From Verrucomicrobiaceae bacterium (GTDB lineage Bacteria; Verrucomicrobiota; Verrucomicrobiia; Verrucomicrobiales; Verrucomicrobiaceae): 64,000 bases of DNA. The DNA lies in contig JAEUHK010000066.1 in assembly GCA_016795465.1 (NCBI GenBank), positions 1 through 64,000 of the forward strand. Direction: 5' to 3'. The notes beneath the pieces were generated by a model. It did no database searches and was not told the DNA's origin. It saw nothing but the letters and a program-made list of their open reading frames with translations. The position numbers and the translations under genes were made by a program. Of the stretch, positions 38,701 through 46,372 are shown one piece after another; the stretch's first letter is position 1; every line of letters begins with the position of its first letter.

Positions 38701-41700
38701 GGCAAGCCTTGGAAGGTCATCGACCAGATGGGGAATGTGACGACGACCCGCTACGACGCCCTCGGCCGCCCCGTCGAGGTCAAAGGTCCGCCTCTCACCG
38801 TCTCCTCTTCTCCGAGTCTCCAAGTCTCCGCCGTCACCACCACGGAATACGACGCCGCCGGCAACGTCATCGCTGTCACCGATCCGCTCGGTCGCGTCAC
38901 CGAGACGCTTTACGACGAGCGGAACCGCCCCACCCATGTGTATGCGCCCACCATGTGGGATGCCGTCAGCGGGCAGTTCGTGCGGCCCTACGCCGTCACC
39001 ACCTACGACGCCCTCGGCCAGCCCCTCAGCGTCACCGATCACACCGGCGCCACCACCACGAACCACTACGACCCCGCCGGAAGAAAATGGAAGGTCGAGG
39101 CCCCGGCGGTGGCTGTTTCAAGTTCCACGTCTCAAGTTTCAAGTTCTGTCCGGCCAACCACCTTGACGAGCTTTGACCCCGGCGGCCTGCCCTTGACGGT
39201 CACAAACCCTCTGAATCAGACCATCACGAACACCTACGACATCCACGGTCGCCTCACCAGCACCCTCGATGCCGAGGGCATCCTCAACGAGTTCGACTAC
39301 GACGCCGCAGGCAACCGCACCCTCGTTAAGGACGGCCTCAACCAGCAGACCACCTTCGCCTACGACGGCCTCAACCGCCTCATCCGGCAGACCTTCGCCA
39401 ATGGCGACACCTGGACGCACACCTACAACGCCGTCCAAAAAGAAAGCCAGCTCTCCCCCCGCGGCATCCTCACCTCCTACACCTACGACGCCCGCGACCG
39501 CCTGCTTACCGTCAGCGCCACTCCGGCTCCCGTTTCTGGCTCTTCGCCCTCCGCCCTTAGCCCTCTGCTCCAGCGCTCCTACACCTACGACAACGCCGGC
39601 AAGCTCCTCACCGTCACTGAAAGTGGAACAGGTTTGCAACCTGTTCTCCCCGGCTCCGCCAACGTCTCCTACACCTACGACGCCATGGGCCGCGTCACCG
39701 CCGAATCCTCCAACAACCAGACGCATCAATACGAATACGACCTCGCCGGGAGCCGCGTCAAAGCCACCTACAGCACCGGGCGCGTTGTCGAGACCAGCTA
39801 CGACGGCCTGAACCGCCCCGAGGCCATCGTGGATGGGGATCGCCTCACCCGTTACGGCTACGACAAGGCGGGCCGCGCCGTCATCCTCGTCGCCGCGAAC
39901 GGACAGACCTCCAGCAACACCTACGACGCCCTCGGCAGGCTCACCGACCGCGTGCTTTACAAGACGCCCGCCATGGACCCCGCGCAGCGTTTGGCGCAGT
40001 TCAAATGGGAGCACGACCTGCTCGGCAATGTGACCAAGCAGGAGGAAATCTGGCCTGGGGAGCCGGGTCGTGCCGGAGGCGTGCGCAGCACCACGATGGG
40101 CTACGACGACAACAATCGTCTCACCTCCGAGACGATCAGCCATCCCACCGAAGGCACGCAAAGCACCACCTACACCTACGACGACGCCAACAACCGCCGC
40201 ACCAAGACCATCACCGGCGGCGCGGAGCCGGGGCACTGGGACTACACCTACAACGCAGCGAACCAGCTCGTGAGCTGGACCAAACGCAGCGCCCCGGCGG
40301 CACCCGTCACCAGCATCCTAAGGAGCGCGACGCTCACCTACGACGATGCGGGGAACCGCACGTCCCAGACCATCCAAGAACAAGGAACCCCGAACCAAGA
40401 ACCAAGAACAACAGCCTACACCTGGGACGCCCAGGACCGCCTCGCCAGCGTGACCCTGCCCGATGGCAGCGTGCATCGCTACGCCTACGACTACCGCACG
40501 CGTCGCGTGGGCACCGTGGAGCAGACACTCCTGTCTGCTGCTGAAAAACGCACCTCCATCACCTTCAGCGGCGGCTTAAGCGTCGCCGAGTGGGAAATCC
40601 AAAGTAGTTCGAGCTTTAGCTCGATCAGTGGCTCCCCCACCGTCGAATACACCCGCGGCCCCGACATGGGCGGCGGCGTCGGCGGCCTGCTCTACACCTC
40701 GCGAAGCGAATCTGCCTCCGCCTCCGTCTCCTCCTCCCGCACCCTGCGCTACAACCTCTCCAACGGCCGTGGCGACATCGTCGCCCAATCCGACTCCTAC
40801 GCCTCCCTCACCTGGACCGCCAGCTACGAAGCCTACGGCAAGCGCACCAAAGAAACCGGCGAAAACAAGGACAAGCAGCGCGGCAACTCGAAGGACGAAG
40901 ACCCGACGGGCCTGCTGAACGAGGGGTTCCGGTATCGTGACATCGAAACCGGCGTGTGGCTCAGCCGCGACCCGGCGGGCTTTGTGGATGGCCCGAATCT
41001 GTATGCCTATGTGAAGCAGAATCCGTGGAGCGCTTTTGATCCGCTGGGTTTGGCTGACAAGAAGAACAATGAAACGAAACCCAAGACTAAAGAAATCGGA
41101 CACGTTTACGTCGAGGTTAATCACAAGACCAAAGAGTACTATGTCGGTGAAACAGAGCGAACGCCAACTGAACGAATGAATGAATCGAAACATCAGGCTA
41201 GCAAACTGAGAGACAAAGAAGGAACGATCGCCTATTCGCGAACAATCGTCGCCGATGATAATCCGACTCAAGCTAGTGCAAAAGCTCAGCGAATGGTGGT
41301 TGAACGTGAAATACAAGACATCATGGCAAAAGAGCATCCGGACTATAAATCTGTCGGGACACAACGTCTGAGTGACGAAAAGTACAACATGGCGAAACAG
41401 ACTACTAACCCTCGCCTAAAGGCTGGAGAATCCCCCATTGAATATGAATCAAAGAGAAACTGGTTCGGCGGCAGATCAATGGTGTCGACAGGACCAGCCA
41501 GCGGAAAGGTGCCTCTCTCGTTAAAAGTGGGAGGTGTAGCCGCCCTTGTTGGCATCGCTTTCATGTTCTCCGACGGAGATGCTGCTGCCAACGATATGGC
41601 TGACGCTGTTGGGACTTGGAGGGCTGCGGTTTCTGAGGGTAACTATTGGGTAGCTCGAGAATGCGAGATAACCATGACTGTAGGATTCACTCAACAAAAC

Positions 41701-41772
41701 GGCGGGCCAGTAGCTGCAGAAGTTATGGGTCTGCTTGCGAAGGCACGAGAACAGGCCCAAGAGAAAAAGTGA
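32752..41772 (+). CDS. Giant Rhs/YD-repeat protein with calcium-binding repeats, Cys-rich module and GIY-YIG-like toxin tip
   Basis: 3006 residues. A signal peptide (about 1-33) is followed by thrombospondin type-3-like calcium repeats (about 58-620, for example DSDGDGLTNAEE). Next comes a Cys-rich module (about 701-921, some 40 Cys, including CPDC-x-GG and CGTCGGDG zinc-ribbon-like pairs), then a long series of RHS/YD repeats (about 1180-2720). The Rhs core end RYRDIETGVWLSRDPAGFVDGPNLYAYV is at about 2725 and DPLGLA closes it. The variable tip (about 2770-3006) contains GHVYVEVNHKTKEYYVGET, then ERMNESKHQ and VVERE, which fit the GIY-YIG nuclease fold. A hydrophobic segment follows. The tip and the 35,000-37,200 stretch are AT-richer than the core, as in modular polymorphic toxins. 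A DUF4240-like gene abuts it. Confidence 0.88.
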   Translation: MSTFRRFTRRAWLLHGYLLASMILWPVPAARSYWTWDAGTGTKVEVTDPAVGDSWWGEDSDGDGLTNAEEAAFGSDPYCRDSDYDGLTDSDERDVTPAMLGYSGTTDPWNWDSDADGYSDHDEYWAWQSGLALNVSYYSQTTPSPLPPDYYRDLDGDGTYNLWDYAPTDSGVTSPPVAPGGGTGTSPDPSTTDSDWDGHVDASDSHPYTNWLWEDWNNNGTNDSQEPPPTTDSDWDGHYDPYDSHPYDSILWEDWNYSGINDSQESPPDPTSPPDPTSPPDPYYTNSDGDGVNDAYDSDPGNASLWDDWNRNGINDSSEPPDSDGDGVIDDDENTAGTNPWFHDSDGDGLSDSEERTAQTNPLLVDTDGDGLTDHEEIFIFQTNPLLSRSLPGQQQTDYHRVNLSDTDSDGIPDLVESWYGRDPASDADAGSDLDLDGHTDLEAFLAGWSFTVSFTSYDQDRDGITDARESYWGFNPYDANDATQDADHDGLLNIEEIRLGLDPLSASTHGTPDLEYVNTTWNLGWQPCLSPGSPATGLDNDTDGDGMSDAWEHRHRLNLRDPSDAIRDPDRDGLSNLTEYRFQSHPRIPKTQDNIHDRTRLYATGKPLNASTAGGLMNRYRAKMAADLAGENTLREYGLIDVKAPRPQAPQEPGPPVAGVTFTVTVTKTTITNGQPGSPDTRTESVPYTLTSPTSGGEPYMCPDGCGQEAGDCGKVDCPDCVGGYKSCGTCGGDGKMPCKGPHYSNCTGHVIVCPGGHQKDCQRDHGTVVCTVHTAFGCDDPHITCTEDHEHNSECPRLNHEQAECGDGQTTHDEECRHGQSKTCGESDCNGKEDVLCADFPGCKNGDMEQCSIPETCPQRPNRQCDSTCPPVDCDNSACNNGKVLCGAEDCDGGYLPGCICGNSECGCEGGPNCPAGSEPLSDVQESGDVSAVFENANDARQFTVFANGEEKGTLSNGGQPVYAGLAQNGDEIRISVYEKKEPPDDDGPGYPPASISTSDGAGSRYRKIGLNGLPLSDSKPQAQDESGESGEETFVDAYTRQFKHSVSDVYARAEGSELPLMVRRDASGDISSHQYGLQTHEKPFLPFGPGWTSNICAYVRNEETSTYDPELHVTTQRSQLTAIDEQGGAHGFIPAGAVPASGAAALGNIGQGLGNGNGLLWVPDGTSRSDAKSAKNRFFILGGNSNPVMVLSKKFGTTCYYEQAGIVQITSADRVNGSHSTTTTSYGRLVQVVDRHGNRLRYDYEGPGTLIPKSISDPDRPGFSIQIRQTNGLVTSVRGVDGHTITYAYPDLPLQETLGSVHRGGTAVHYGYATSYEPAVPPQTDPPPSEPDENRYTGYFHTNLTSITDESGHTYLLEWTCDHSTKHISYSDAPSVTTSYQRGLPMLLERITHPDGGVVNISGSKQITTTSMAGGGVAADFGFVVTTIKAVDDSSTTYAFANPSVFSHSYQYDGLQRLVAASFVGTFANLDVARGKGGQSLGSESYVFNPAASFALSSAKDLSQNITSFTYGTDGYDDPLTETSYLGTGGTNGTPVTKHYTYDEATRIMTSMTDPMGVRTEYTIDNSRTITRDAVTIPICGLKTAEKVFDAQNNLLRETRYSYDHPTFAGLVTKQWTISPNEEAMPSSVTITTLGDPGTAGFSDGWYEDTARTWILEDQDSTTPAYRCGWWREVTTTTGPATPGGELDASSSPSALSCSLTIADLGGKKRQVIDARGLDTTFDYDASGRLTRVEHADENFKTLDYDAHGNLTAETDENGVTTFHRYDSLNRRIKSAVDLNGNGLPDWDSAVSGPGDHSYTMAGSTPGTATSPPSYDGDLVTTTVYNNISQVIAQRDARGAVVENDYDAAGRLIRTTKNGLETTFTYDGLNNGGSVFDTSAIKPNRTVDPRGVVTTVVYDSLYRPVSSTVSDPGLEGGPMFTAVTLTDYDLNGKPTHVTDPLGRVTINEYDALGNLIKVTEPDLTTDTSDNPTVQSFYTHHGKPWKVIDQMGNVTTTRYDALGRPVEVKGPPLTVSSSPSLQVSAVTTTEYDAAGNVIAVTDPLGRVTETLYDERNRPTHVYAPTMWDAVSGQFVRPYAVTTYDALGQPLSVTDHTGATTTNHYDPAGRKWKVEAPAVAVSSSTSQVSSSVRPTTLTSFDPGGLPLTVTNPLNQTITNTYDIHGRLTSTLDAEGILNEFDYDAAGNRTLVKDGLNQQTTFAYDGLNRLIRQTFANGDTWTHTYNAVQKESQLSPRGILTSYTYDARDRLLTVSATPAPVSGSSPSALSPLLQRSYTYDNAGKLLTVTESGTGLQPVLPGSANVSYTYDAMGRVTAESSNNQTHQYEYDLAGSRVKATYSTGRVVETSYDGLNRPEAIVDGDRLTRYGYDKAGRAVILVAANGQTSSNTYDALGRLTDRVLYKTPAMDPAQRLAQFKWEHDLLGNVTKQEEIWPGEPGRAGGVRSTTMGYDDNNRLTSETISHPTEGTQSTTYTYDDANNRRTKTITGGAEPGHWDYTYNAANQLVSWTKRSAPAAPVTSILRSATLTYDDAGNRTSQTIQEQGTPNQEPRTTAYTWDAQDRLASVTLPDGSVHRYAYDYRTRRVGTVEQTLLSAAEKRTSITFSGGLSVAEWEIQSSSSFSSISGSPTVEYTRGPDMGGGVGGLLYTSRSESASASVSSSRTLRYNLSNGRGDIVAQSDSYASLTWTASYEAYGKRTKETGENKDKQRGNSKDEDPTGLLNEGFRYRDIETGVWLSRDPAGFVDGPNLYAYVKQNPWSAFDPLGLADKKNNETKPKTKEIGHVYVEVNHKTKEYYVGETERTPTERMNESKHQASKLRDKEGTIAYSRTIVADDNPTQASAKAQRMVVEREIQDIMAKEHPDYKSVGTQRLSDEKYNMAKQTTNPRLKAGESPIEYESKRNWFGGRSMVSTGPASGKVPLSLKVGGVAALVGIAFMFSDGDAAANDMADAVGTWRAAVSEGNYWVARECEITMTVGFTQQNGGPVAAEVMGLLAKAREQAQEKK
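39116..39150. repeat. Heptamer repeats within the Rhs gene (5 units)
   Basis: TTTCAAG, TTCCACG, TCTCAAG, TTTCAAG, TTCTGTC: five phased 7-base units translated as SSSTSQVSSSV. A second run of five (AAGAACA, AGGAACC, CCGAACC, AAGAACC, AAGAACA) is at 40,376-40,410, translated around QEQGTPNQEPRT. Confidence 0.75.
39626..39646. repeat. Intragenic palindrome within the Rhs gene
   Basis: GAACAGGTT-TGC-AACCTGTTC, perfect 9-bp arms, translated as part of GTGLQPVLPG between two YD repeats. A smaller one, TCGAGCT-TT-AGCTCGA, is at 40,609-40,624. Confidence 0.65.
40521..40538. repeat. Intragenic palindrome, ACTCCTG family, copy 3
   Basis: GCAGACACTCCTGTCTGC in the Rhs gene, read as QTLLSA, a different frame from the two copies in the BlaR1-like gene. 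The stem is preserved by compensating changes. Confidence 0.75.
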
Positions 41773-42318
41773 ATGATTATGCTGTGGCAAACAATTGATA
41801 ATTTAACCAGCAAAAACCTTCCTCAGAGAGCGAAGGAACTGCGCAAGTATCTGGAAGGACTCCCCGACCAAGACCTGATCTCCTTTCACAGAGAGTCCGT
41901 GGATACTTTTCTCAAGCTATTCACTCCACAAGTTTATCACTTGTATTGCATCGCCTTTGATGGGGAGGCAAACGGCTCAGGACTAACAGACTTTTGTTCA
42001 AACCTCATGCTCGCAGGACGTTCGCTGACTGAAGCCGTGCTGTTAAACCCTGACAACTTCGCATCAGTGGCGGATATGGAACCCTTTAACCAAGATAATG
42101 GAATCGATGTGAGTTCAATGGCTCAACACATCTTGGTTAAACGTTACATGGACGACAGTGCTGGCAGTAAGTTTAACGGTGTCCACATCGAACCGCTTCA
42201 CGACATTTGGGGTGACCTAGAAAACCAAATCGGACCAATTACTTTCGAGCCTGCTTGGCAGCTTGCCGAATCTACTTTGCCGCGAATCTACGCCCGAGTG
42301 CGGGGAAACGTGAAATGA
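41773..42318 (+). CDS. DUF4240-like protein, probable immunity partner of the Rhs toxin
   Basis: A 181-residue cytoplasmic protein whose ATG directly follows the Rhs stop codon. The N-terminal part (WQTIDNLTSKNLPQRAKELRKYLEGLPDQDLISFH...YHLYCIAFDGEANGSGLTDFCSNLMLAGRSLTEAVLLNPDNF) fits DUF4240: an FWxxI-like start, LPxxxIxxF, a helix, then G..S...F..WL...G. Members of this family occur beside polymorphic toxins. GC content is low like the toxin tip, so the two were probably acquired together. Immunity is inferred from position and family; an in-frame ATG at 41,779 is an alternative start. Confidence 0.75.
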   Translation: MIMLWQTIDNLTSKNLPQRAKELRKYLEGLPDQDLISFHRESVDTFLKLFTPQVYHLYCIAFDGEANGSGLTDFCSNLMLAGRSLTEAVLLNPDNFASVADMEPFNQDNGIDVSSMAQHILVKRYMDDSAGSKFNGVHIEPLHDIWGDLENQIGPITFEPAWQLAESTLPRIYARVRGNVK

Positions 42319-42745
42319 ACCCACGAGCCAGCCAATGGCATTGGCTGTGCCAACCCATTTGGAAAAATGAACCCACGAGCCAACCAATGGCATTGGCCGT
42401 GCCAACCCAGTTGGAAAAATGAAATCAGGAAAGCTGCTCGGTTCACGAACCCTCCTATGGCAGGATCACAAAGCGACTTCCAGCCACCCGCGTTTTCACA
42501 CTTGGGGCAGCGTTCACTCGCTGCGCGAACGCTGCGGTTGACGGAGCAAAAAGAAAAATGAACCCACGAGCCAACCAATGGCATTGGCTGTGCCAACCCA
42601 TTTGGAAAAATGAAATCAGGAAAGCTGCTCGGTCGTGAACCCTCCTTGAGCGGGGACCACACGTCGAGTGCGGGCAGCCCGCGTTTTCACACTTGGGGCC
42701 GCCTTCATTCGCCGCACGGGGCCAGCGGTTAACGGAGAAAAGAAA
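42315..42745. repeat. 52-bp repeats and a duplicated ~190-bp block after the immunity gene
   Basis: A 52-bp unit, beginning ATGAACCCACGAGCCA and containing the palindrome CCAATGGCATTGG, occurs at 42,315, 42,367 and 42,558. After the second and third copies there is a related ~140-base stretch (42,419-42,557 and 42,610-42,745; shared GAAATCAGGAAAGCTGCTCG and GCGTTTTCACACTTGGGG). The first copy starts at the stop codon of the immunity gene. 42,746-43,047 shows no convincing gene. Confidence 0.8.
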
Positions 42746-43047
42746 ACCTACATCTGACTGAACATGCCAATGCCTTGCCCGCCACGGAGCACTTGTTCCG
42801 GTACACCAGCGCCGGGCATTTCTAACGCGGTGTTTGGAAATGACGGGGCCACAACTTCGGTAGGCATGCGACTGATCCTGACGATGACAGCAGTCCCATG
42901 CCACGGCGAGTTGCCGAGTCAAACACCACCTTGCCAAACGGCGTGACCTTGCCACCCTCCGCGGCGTATTGACGACGATGCGGTGCCTGAACGGGAGCGG
43001 GTGGCCCGCCTGGATCAAGGTGAGGGGCTGGGGGCGGACAAGGCGAT

Positions 43048-43199
43048 GAAGGGCGGGAATGCAATCCCGCCCTCCTTCTCGGACCGCCTGAAGGCGGGAC
43101 TACAGAACCCAAGGCACGGGCTGAAGCCCGAACTACGAACGGAGCGGCGGAGCGGCAGAGCTTCAGAGCAGCAGAGCCATAGAGCCTCTGACCTCTGAC
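43048..43199. repeat. REP-like palindromes and octamer repeats
   Basis: 43,048-43,130 carries GGCGGGA/TCCCGCC arms, CCGCCTGAAGGCGG and CGGGCTGAAGCCCG, the same elements as in the 29.8-30.8 kb arrays but inverted. 43,142-43,199 is a degenerate 8-base repeat (GAGCGGCG, GAGCGGCA, GAGCTTCA, GAGCAGCA, GAGCCATA, GAGCCTCT) running up to the DUF1501 gene's stop. Confidence 0.7.
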
Positions 43200-43215
43200 T
43201 GCTTGGCCGCGGGGC

Positions 43216-44493
43216 TCAGCCGAAGAGGGCGGCGACGGGTTTGCCGCCGTCGGTGATGGGGACGGGGCGGGTGCCGTCCATGAGTTCGTGGGCGGGATCG
43301 ATGCCCATGGCGGCATGGATGGTGGCGTGGAAGTCCACGAGGGGGACGGGGTTCTCGACGGGCTTTTTGGCGAGTTCATCGGTGGTGCCGTAGGCGCCGC
43401 AGTGCTTCAGCCCGCCGCCAGCGAGGACCATGGAGAAGGCGGTGCCCTGATGGCCGCGTCCGCCGCGTCCATCGAACTCCGGCGGGCGGCCGAACTCGGT
43501 GGCGACGACGATGAGGGTCTTGTCGAGGAGCTTCTTGTCCTTCAAATCGCGGATGAGGGCGGCGAGGGCGGTGTCGAGCTCTTGAATGAGCAGATGCTGG
43601 TTCTTGAAGCCTTCGTTGTGGATGTCCCAGCCGGTGCCGTTCATGAAGTTGAGGTTGTGCGAGACCTCGATGAAGCGCACGCCAGCCTGGACGAGGCGGC
43701 GGGAGAGCAGGCAGCGCTGGCCAAACTCGCCACCATACTCGTTGCGGAGGGAGGCGGGCTCTTCCTTGAGATTGAAATGCTTCATGAAGCTGGGGCCGGC
43801 GAGGCGCAGAGCCTCTTCCTGCGCCATCTGGTAGTCGGCAGCGGCGCTGCTTTTCAAAGCACGGGCCATGAGGGGCTTCAGCAGTTCCTGGCGCACCTTG
43901 GCGCGGTCATTGTCCACGAAGTCGGGCCGGGTGAAACCGGCGGGGCCGGTCTCGGTATCGGTGAGGTAAACGTAGCCCGCTTTGGCACCGAGGAAGCCGG
44001 GGCCTCGGCTGACATTCGGATAACCGATCAAGATGTAGGCGGGCACGTTCTTGTCCGCTGCGCCGCGTTCATGGGCGATGATGGAGCCGACGCTGGGGTA
44101 GGTCACATTGCCGGAGATCATGCGGCCAGTGTGGACGAGATTCGTGGCGAAGGCGTGCTCGTCGATGACGTGGTGGTTCACCGTGCGCATGACGGTGACG
44201 TTTTCCATGAGCTTGGCGGTCTTGCCGAGGTGCTCGGAGAGGCGCACGCCGGGCACGCTGGTCTCGATGGAGTTGTAGAGGGAGCCGGGCTTCGAGGGCT
44301 TGCTGAGGTTTTCGCCGAGGTCCTTCGGGTCAAAGGTATCGATCTGCCCCATGCCGCCGCCGAGCCAGATGAAGATGCAGTGCTCGGCCTTGCCTTTGGG
44401 CGTGTTCACAGCGGTGGTGTTGGCGGCGAGGAGCGGGGAGGCTCCCATGGCAGCGGCGGAGGCGAGGAAGGAACGGCGGTTCATGTGCTTCAT
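43216..44493 (-). CDS. Tat-exported DUF1501 protein
   Basis: A 425-residue protein with a twin-arginine leader ([19 protein letters not shown]) and the alkaline-phosphatase-like DUF1501 fold: [70 protein letters not shown]. These proteins are highly expanded in Planctomycetes and Verrucomicrobia, often beside DUF1549/DUF1553 genes, which are absent here. Function is unknown; a periplasmic hydrolase role is inferred from the fold. The ATG at 44,493 or at 44,484 both leave the leader intact. Confidence 0.88.
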   Translation of the reverse strand: MKHMNRRSFLASAAAMGASPLLAANTTAVNTPKGKAEHCIFIWLGGGMGQIDTFDPKDLGENLSKPSKPGSLYNSIETSVPGVRLSEHLGKTAKLMENVTVMRTVNHHVIDEHAFATNLVHTGRMISGNVTYPSVGSIIAHERGAADKNVPAYILIGYPNVSRGPGFLGAKAGYVYLTDTETGPAGFTRPDFVDNDRAKVRQELLKPLMARALKSSAAADYQMAQEEALRLAGPSFMKHFNLKEEPASLRNEYGGEFGQRCLLSRRLVQAGVRFIEVSHNLNFMNGTGWDIHNEGFKNQHLLIQELDTALAALIRDLKDKKLLDKTLIVVATEFGRPPEFDGRGGRGHQGTAFSMVLAGGGLKHCGAYGTTDELAKKPVENPVPLVDFHATIHAAMGIDPAHELMDGTRPVPITDGGKPVAALFG

Positions 44494-44564
44494 GAGGCTA
44501 TCAAACGCTGCTGGAGGCCTTTTTTCACTTTCGGGGGCATCTCACTTTCGTGGGGGGCGGGCAT

Positions 44565-44598
44565 GAAAAAACCGGCCGCGGGGCTGCCGCGGCCGGTT
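44565..44598 (-). terminator. Rho-independent terminator of the SPFH gene
   Basis: A 12-bp perfect stem, AACCGGCCGCGG / CCGCGGCCGGTT (44,570-44,598), followed on the minus strand by TTTTTC. It lies 25 bases after the stop of the SPFH-domain gene. Confidence 0.85.
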
Positions 44599-44622
44599 GG
44601 AGGTCAAAACGCACGATGAGGC

Positions 44623-45699
44623 TTACTTGGCGAGGAACTCGTCGAGGGCGGCCTTGGTGATGCGATACTGTGTGCCGATCTTTTTGGCCTTGATGTCGCC
44701 TGCTTCGATGGTGGCGATGACATCGGCCTCGGTGACGCCGAGGGTTTGAGCCACTTGAGCCGGCGTGAGGATATCGGCGGCAGGGGCGGCAGCGGGAAGG
44801 GGAGGCGGCGTGGCACCGGGGATCGGAGGGGGCGAGGCGGCTCCTGGATTGAAGACGCCCTGCGCCATCATTTGCTGCGCCATGCCAAAGCCCATCGCGA
44901 TCTCCGCGGCGGCACCGGCGGGGCCTGCGCCACCTTTGGCCATGCCCTCAGCCATCTGGAACTTCACATAGTCGTTCAGATTGCCGATGGCGCTCATGCT
45001 GGAGCGCTTGTCGATGGCCTGCTCGACCTCGGGCGGCACGCTGGCGTTTTCGAGGACGAAGCTGGCGATCTCGATGCCGTATTTCGTCGTCGTGATGGGA
45101 TTGATGATGGGCAGGAGGGCGTCGCCGAGCTCGCCGTAGCGGGTGGCGAGGTCCAAAACAGGCACCTTGGCGGTGGCGAGCGCATCGGTGAAGACGCTGA
45201 CGATGCGGCTGCGCATGGTGTCGGCGAATTCATCGAGGCGGAAGTGATGGTCGGAGCCGGCCACTTCTTTGAGGAAGACCTTCGGATCGGTGATCTTGAA
45301 GTCGAAGGTGCCGAAAGCACGCACACGCACGATGCCGAAGTCCTGATCGCGCATCATGATGGGGTTGCTGGTGCCCCATTTGTTGCCGGTGAAGAGACGG
45401 GTGGTGACGTAGTAGATGTCCGCCTTGAAGGGGCTCTCGAAGCCGTATTTCCAGCCTTTGAGCGTGGACAGGATGGGGATGTTGTCGGTGACGAGGTCGT
45501 GCTTGCCGGGGCCGAAGGTGTCGCCGAACTGGCCGAGATAGACAAACTGGGCGACCTGGGACTCACGGACGATGAGCTGGGCACCGCGCTTGATTTCCTT
45601 GTCCTCGTCCGGGAAGCGCCAGGAGAGGGTGTCGCGTGAATCGTCGGTCCACTGGATGATTTCCAGGAACTGACCCTTGAGATAGTCCATGAGGCCCAT
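44623..45699 (-). CDS. SPFH-domain protein with C-terminal excisionase-type HTH
   Basis: A 358-residue protein of the YdjI/'virion core protein' SPFH family: SWRFPDEDKEIKRGAQLIVRESQVAQFVYLGQ...FGPGKHDLVTDNIPILSTLKGW, then the SPFH/band-7 part to about 240. A Gly/Ala/Pro linker (about 255-305) leads to a helix-turn-helix (ILTPAQVAQTLGVTEADVIATIEAGDIKAKKIGTQYRITKAALDEFL, about 311-357). In this family the tail is more often a zinc ribbon, so the HTH is unusual. It may be a ligand- or membrane-binding scaffold. The ATG at 45,699 is preferred; an upstream frame extension lacks conservation. Confidence 0.85.
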   Translation of the reverse strand: MGLMDYLKGQFLEIIQWTDDSRDTLSWRFPDEDKEIKRGAQLIVRESQVAQFVYLGQFGDTFGPGKHDLVTDNIPILSTLKGWKYGFESPFKADIYYVTTRLFTGNKWGTSNPIMMRDQDFGIVRVRAFGTFDFKITDPKVFLKEVAGSDHHFRLDEFADTMRSRIVSVFTDALATAKVPVLDLATRYGELGDALLPIINPITTTKYGIEIASFVLENASVPPEVEQAIDKRSSMSAIGNLNDYVKFQMAEGMAKGGAGPAGAAAEIAMGFGMAQQMMAQGVFNPGAASPPPIPGATPPPLPAAAPAADILTPAQVAQTLGVTEADVIATIEAGDIKAKKIGTQYRITKAALDEFLAK

Positions 45700-45892
45700 A
45701 GTCGTGAGTAGTGAGTGGTTTGTGTGCAGCGGGTAAACGCGGGCGGATCGTAGAGGCCACGGTGGAAAATGGCGAGTCCAATTTCGAGTCTGAAATCGCA
45801 CCCGCAGCGCCGGAGGTTTGCTTTGCACGCGTCGCAATCTTCCAGCTTGCACGGCGGGCAAATGCGGGTAGATACGCGCCCCCTTGCCGGGA

Positions 45893-45967
45893 GCGCAGGT
45901 AGCTCAGCGGTAGAGCAGTTGGCTTTTAACCAATTGGTCGAGGGTTCGATCCCCTCCCTGCGCACCA
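45893..45967 (+). tRNA. tRNA-Lys (anticodon TTT)
   Basis: 75 bases with the 3' CCA encoded. Acceptor GCGCAGG / CCTGCGC, D-arm GCTC...GAGC, anticodon stem around loop CTTTTAA (TTT), T-arm GAGGG TTCGATC CCCTC. The 3' end forms the left attachment site of the genomic island. Confidence 0.97.
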
Positions 45968-45968
45968 T
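45938..45968 (+). other. attL: tRNA-Lys 3' end (31 bp)
   Basis: Identical over 31 bases to 54,116-54,146. Core spans the T-arm, acceptor strand and CCA of tRNA-Lys plus one base. Sequences diverge immediately outside (TCC against TTT). Confidence 0.93.
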
Positions 45969-46018
45969 CCTTGTAAATCAAGGGTTTCAGAGCCTGAGAG
46001 GTCAGATTAACCGGCCTT

Positions 46019-46037
46019 TGGGAACATTATGGGAACA
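46019..46037 (+). repeat. Left arm-type integrase site
   Basis: TGGGAACATTATGGGAACA, 19 bases, present exactly once more at 54,011-54,029 just inside the right end. Each copy is two TGGGAACA boxes 11 bases apart, as expected for arm-type sites of a tyrosine integrase. Confidence 0.8.
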
Positions 46038-46129
46038 CATTCCCCGCTTGTGCGTATTGTTCCGCTGTTGTCCGCCTTGGCTGAGGGAAGGCTTGCAAGC
46101 ACAAAGCCAGACGGGTATCCTTCGCCATC

Positions 46130-46372
46130 ATGTCCACCCTGACACTCGATCAAACGACCACCTTCGACAGCCTGCTTTCGGCTGGCGATGTCGTGCAGGT
46201 GATGAAGGACGGGAAGAAGCTGGGCGTGTTCCTCCCGGCGATGCCCAAGCCCCAAGGCGTGCCTCTGCCGGATTTCCGCGCCCGTCTGCGCCAGACTTGG
46301 GGCAGCCGCGTCTTCAGCGAGGCGGAGGTGAAGGCGATGCGCGAGGCGGAGCTTGAACACTGCCACGGCTGA
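46130..46372 (+). CDS. Putative antitoxin of a type II toxin-antitoxin pair
   Basis: An 80-residue protein whose TGA overlaps the ATG of the PIN-domain gene (ATGA-type overlap at 46,370-46,374). The N-terminal half (LTLDQTTTFDSLLSAGDVVQVMKDGKKLGVFLPA) resembles Phd/VapB-type antitoxins. The C-terminus (RARLRQTWGSRVFSEAEVKAMREAELEH) would bind the toxin. The call rests mostly on the coupling to a PIN toxin. Confidence 0.75.
   Translation: MSTLTLDQTTTFDSLLSAGDVVQVMKDGKKLGVFLPAMPKPQGVPLPDFRARLRQTWGSRVFSEAEVKAMREAELEHCHG

Noticed and set aside
42455-43018. Minus-strand frame of 187 codons after the Rhs locus
   Set aside because: It runs through the duplicated repeats (the same peptide fragment PKCENAG appears twice), with no start signal or family match.
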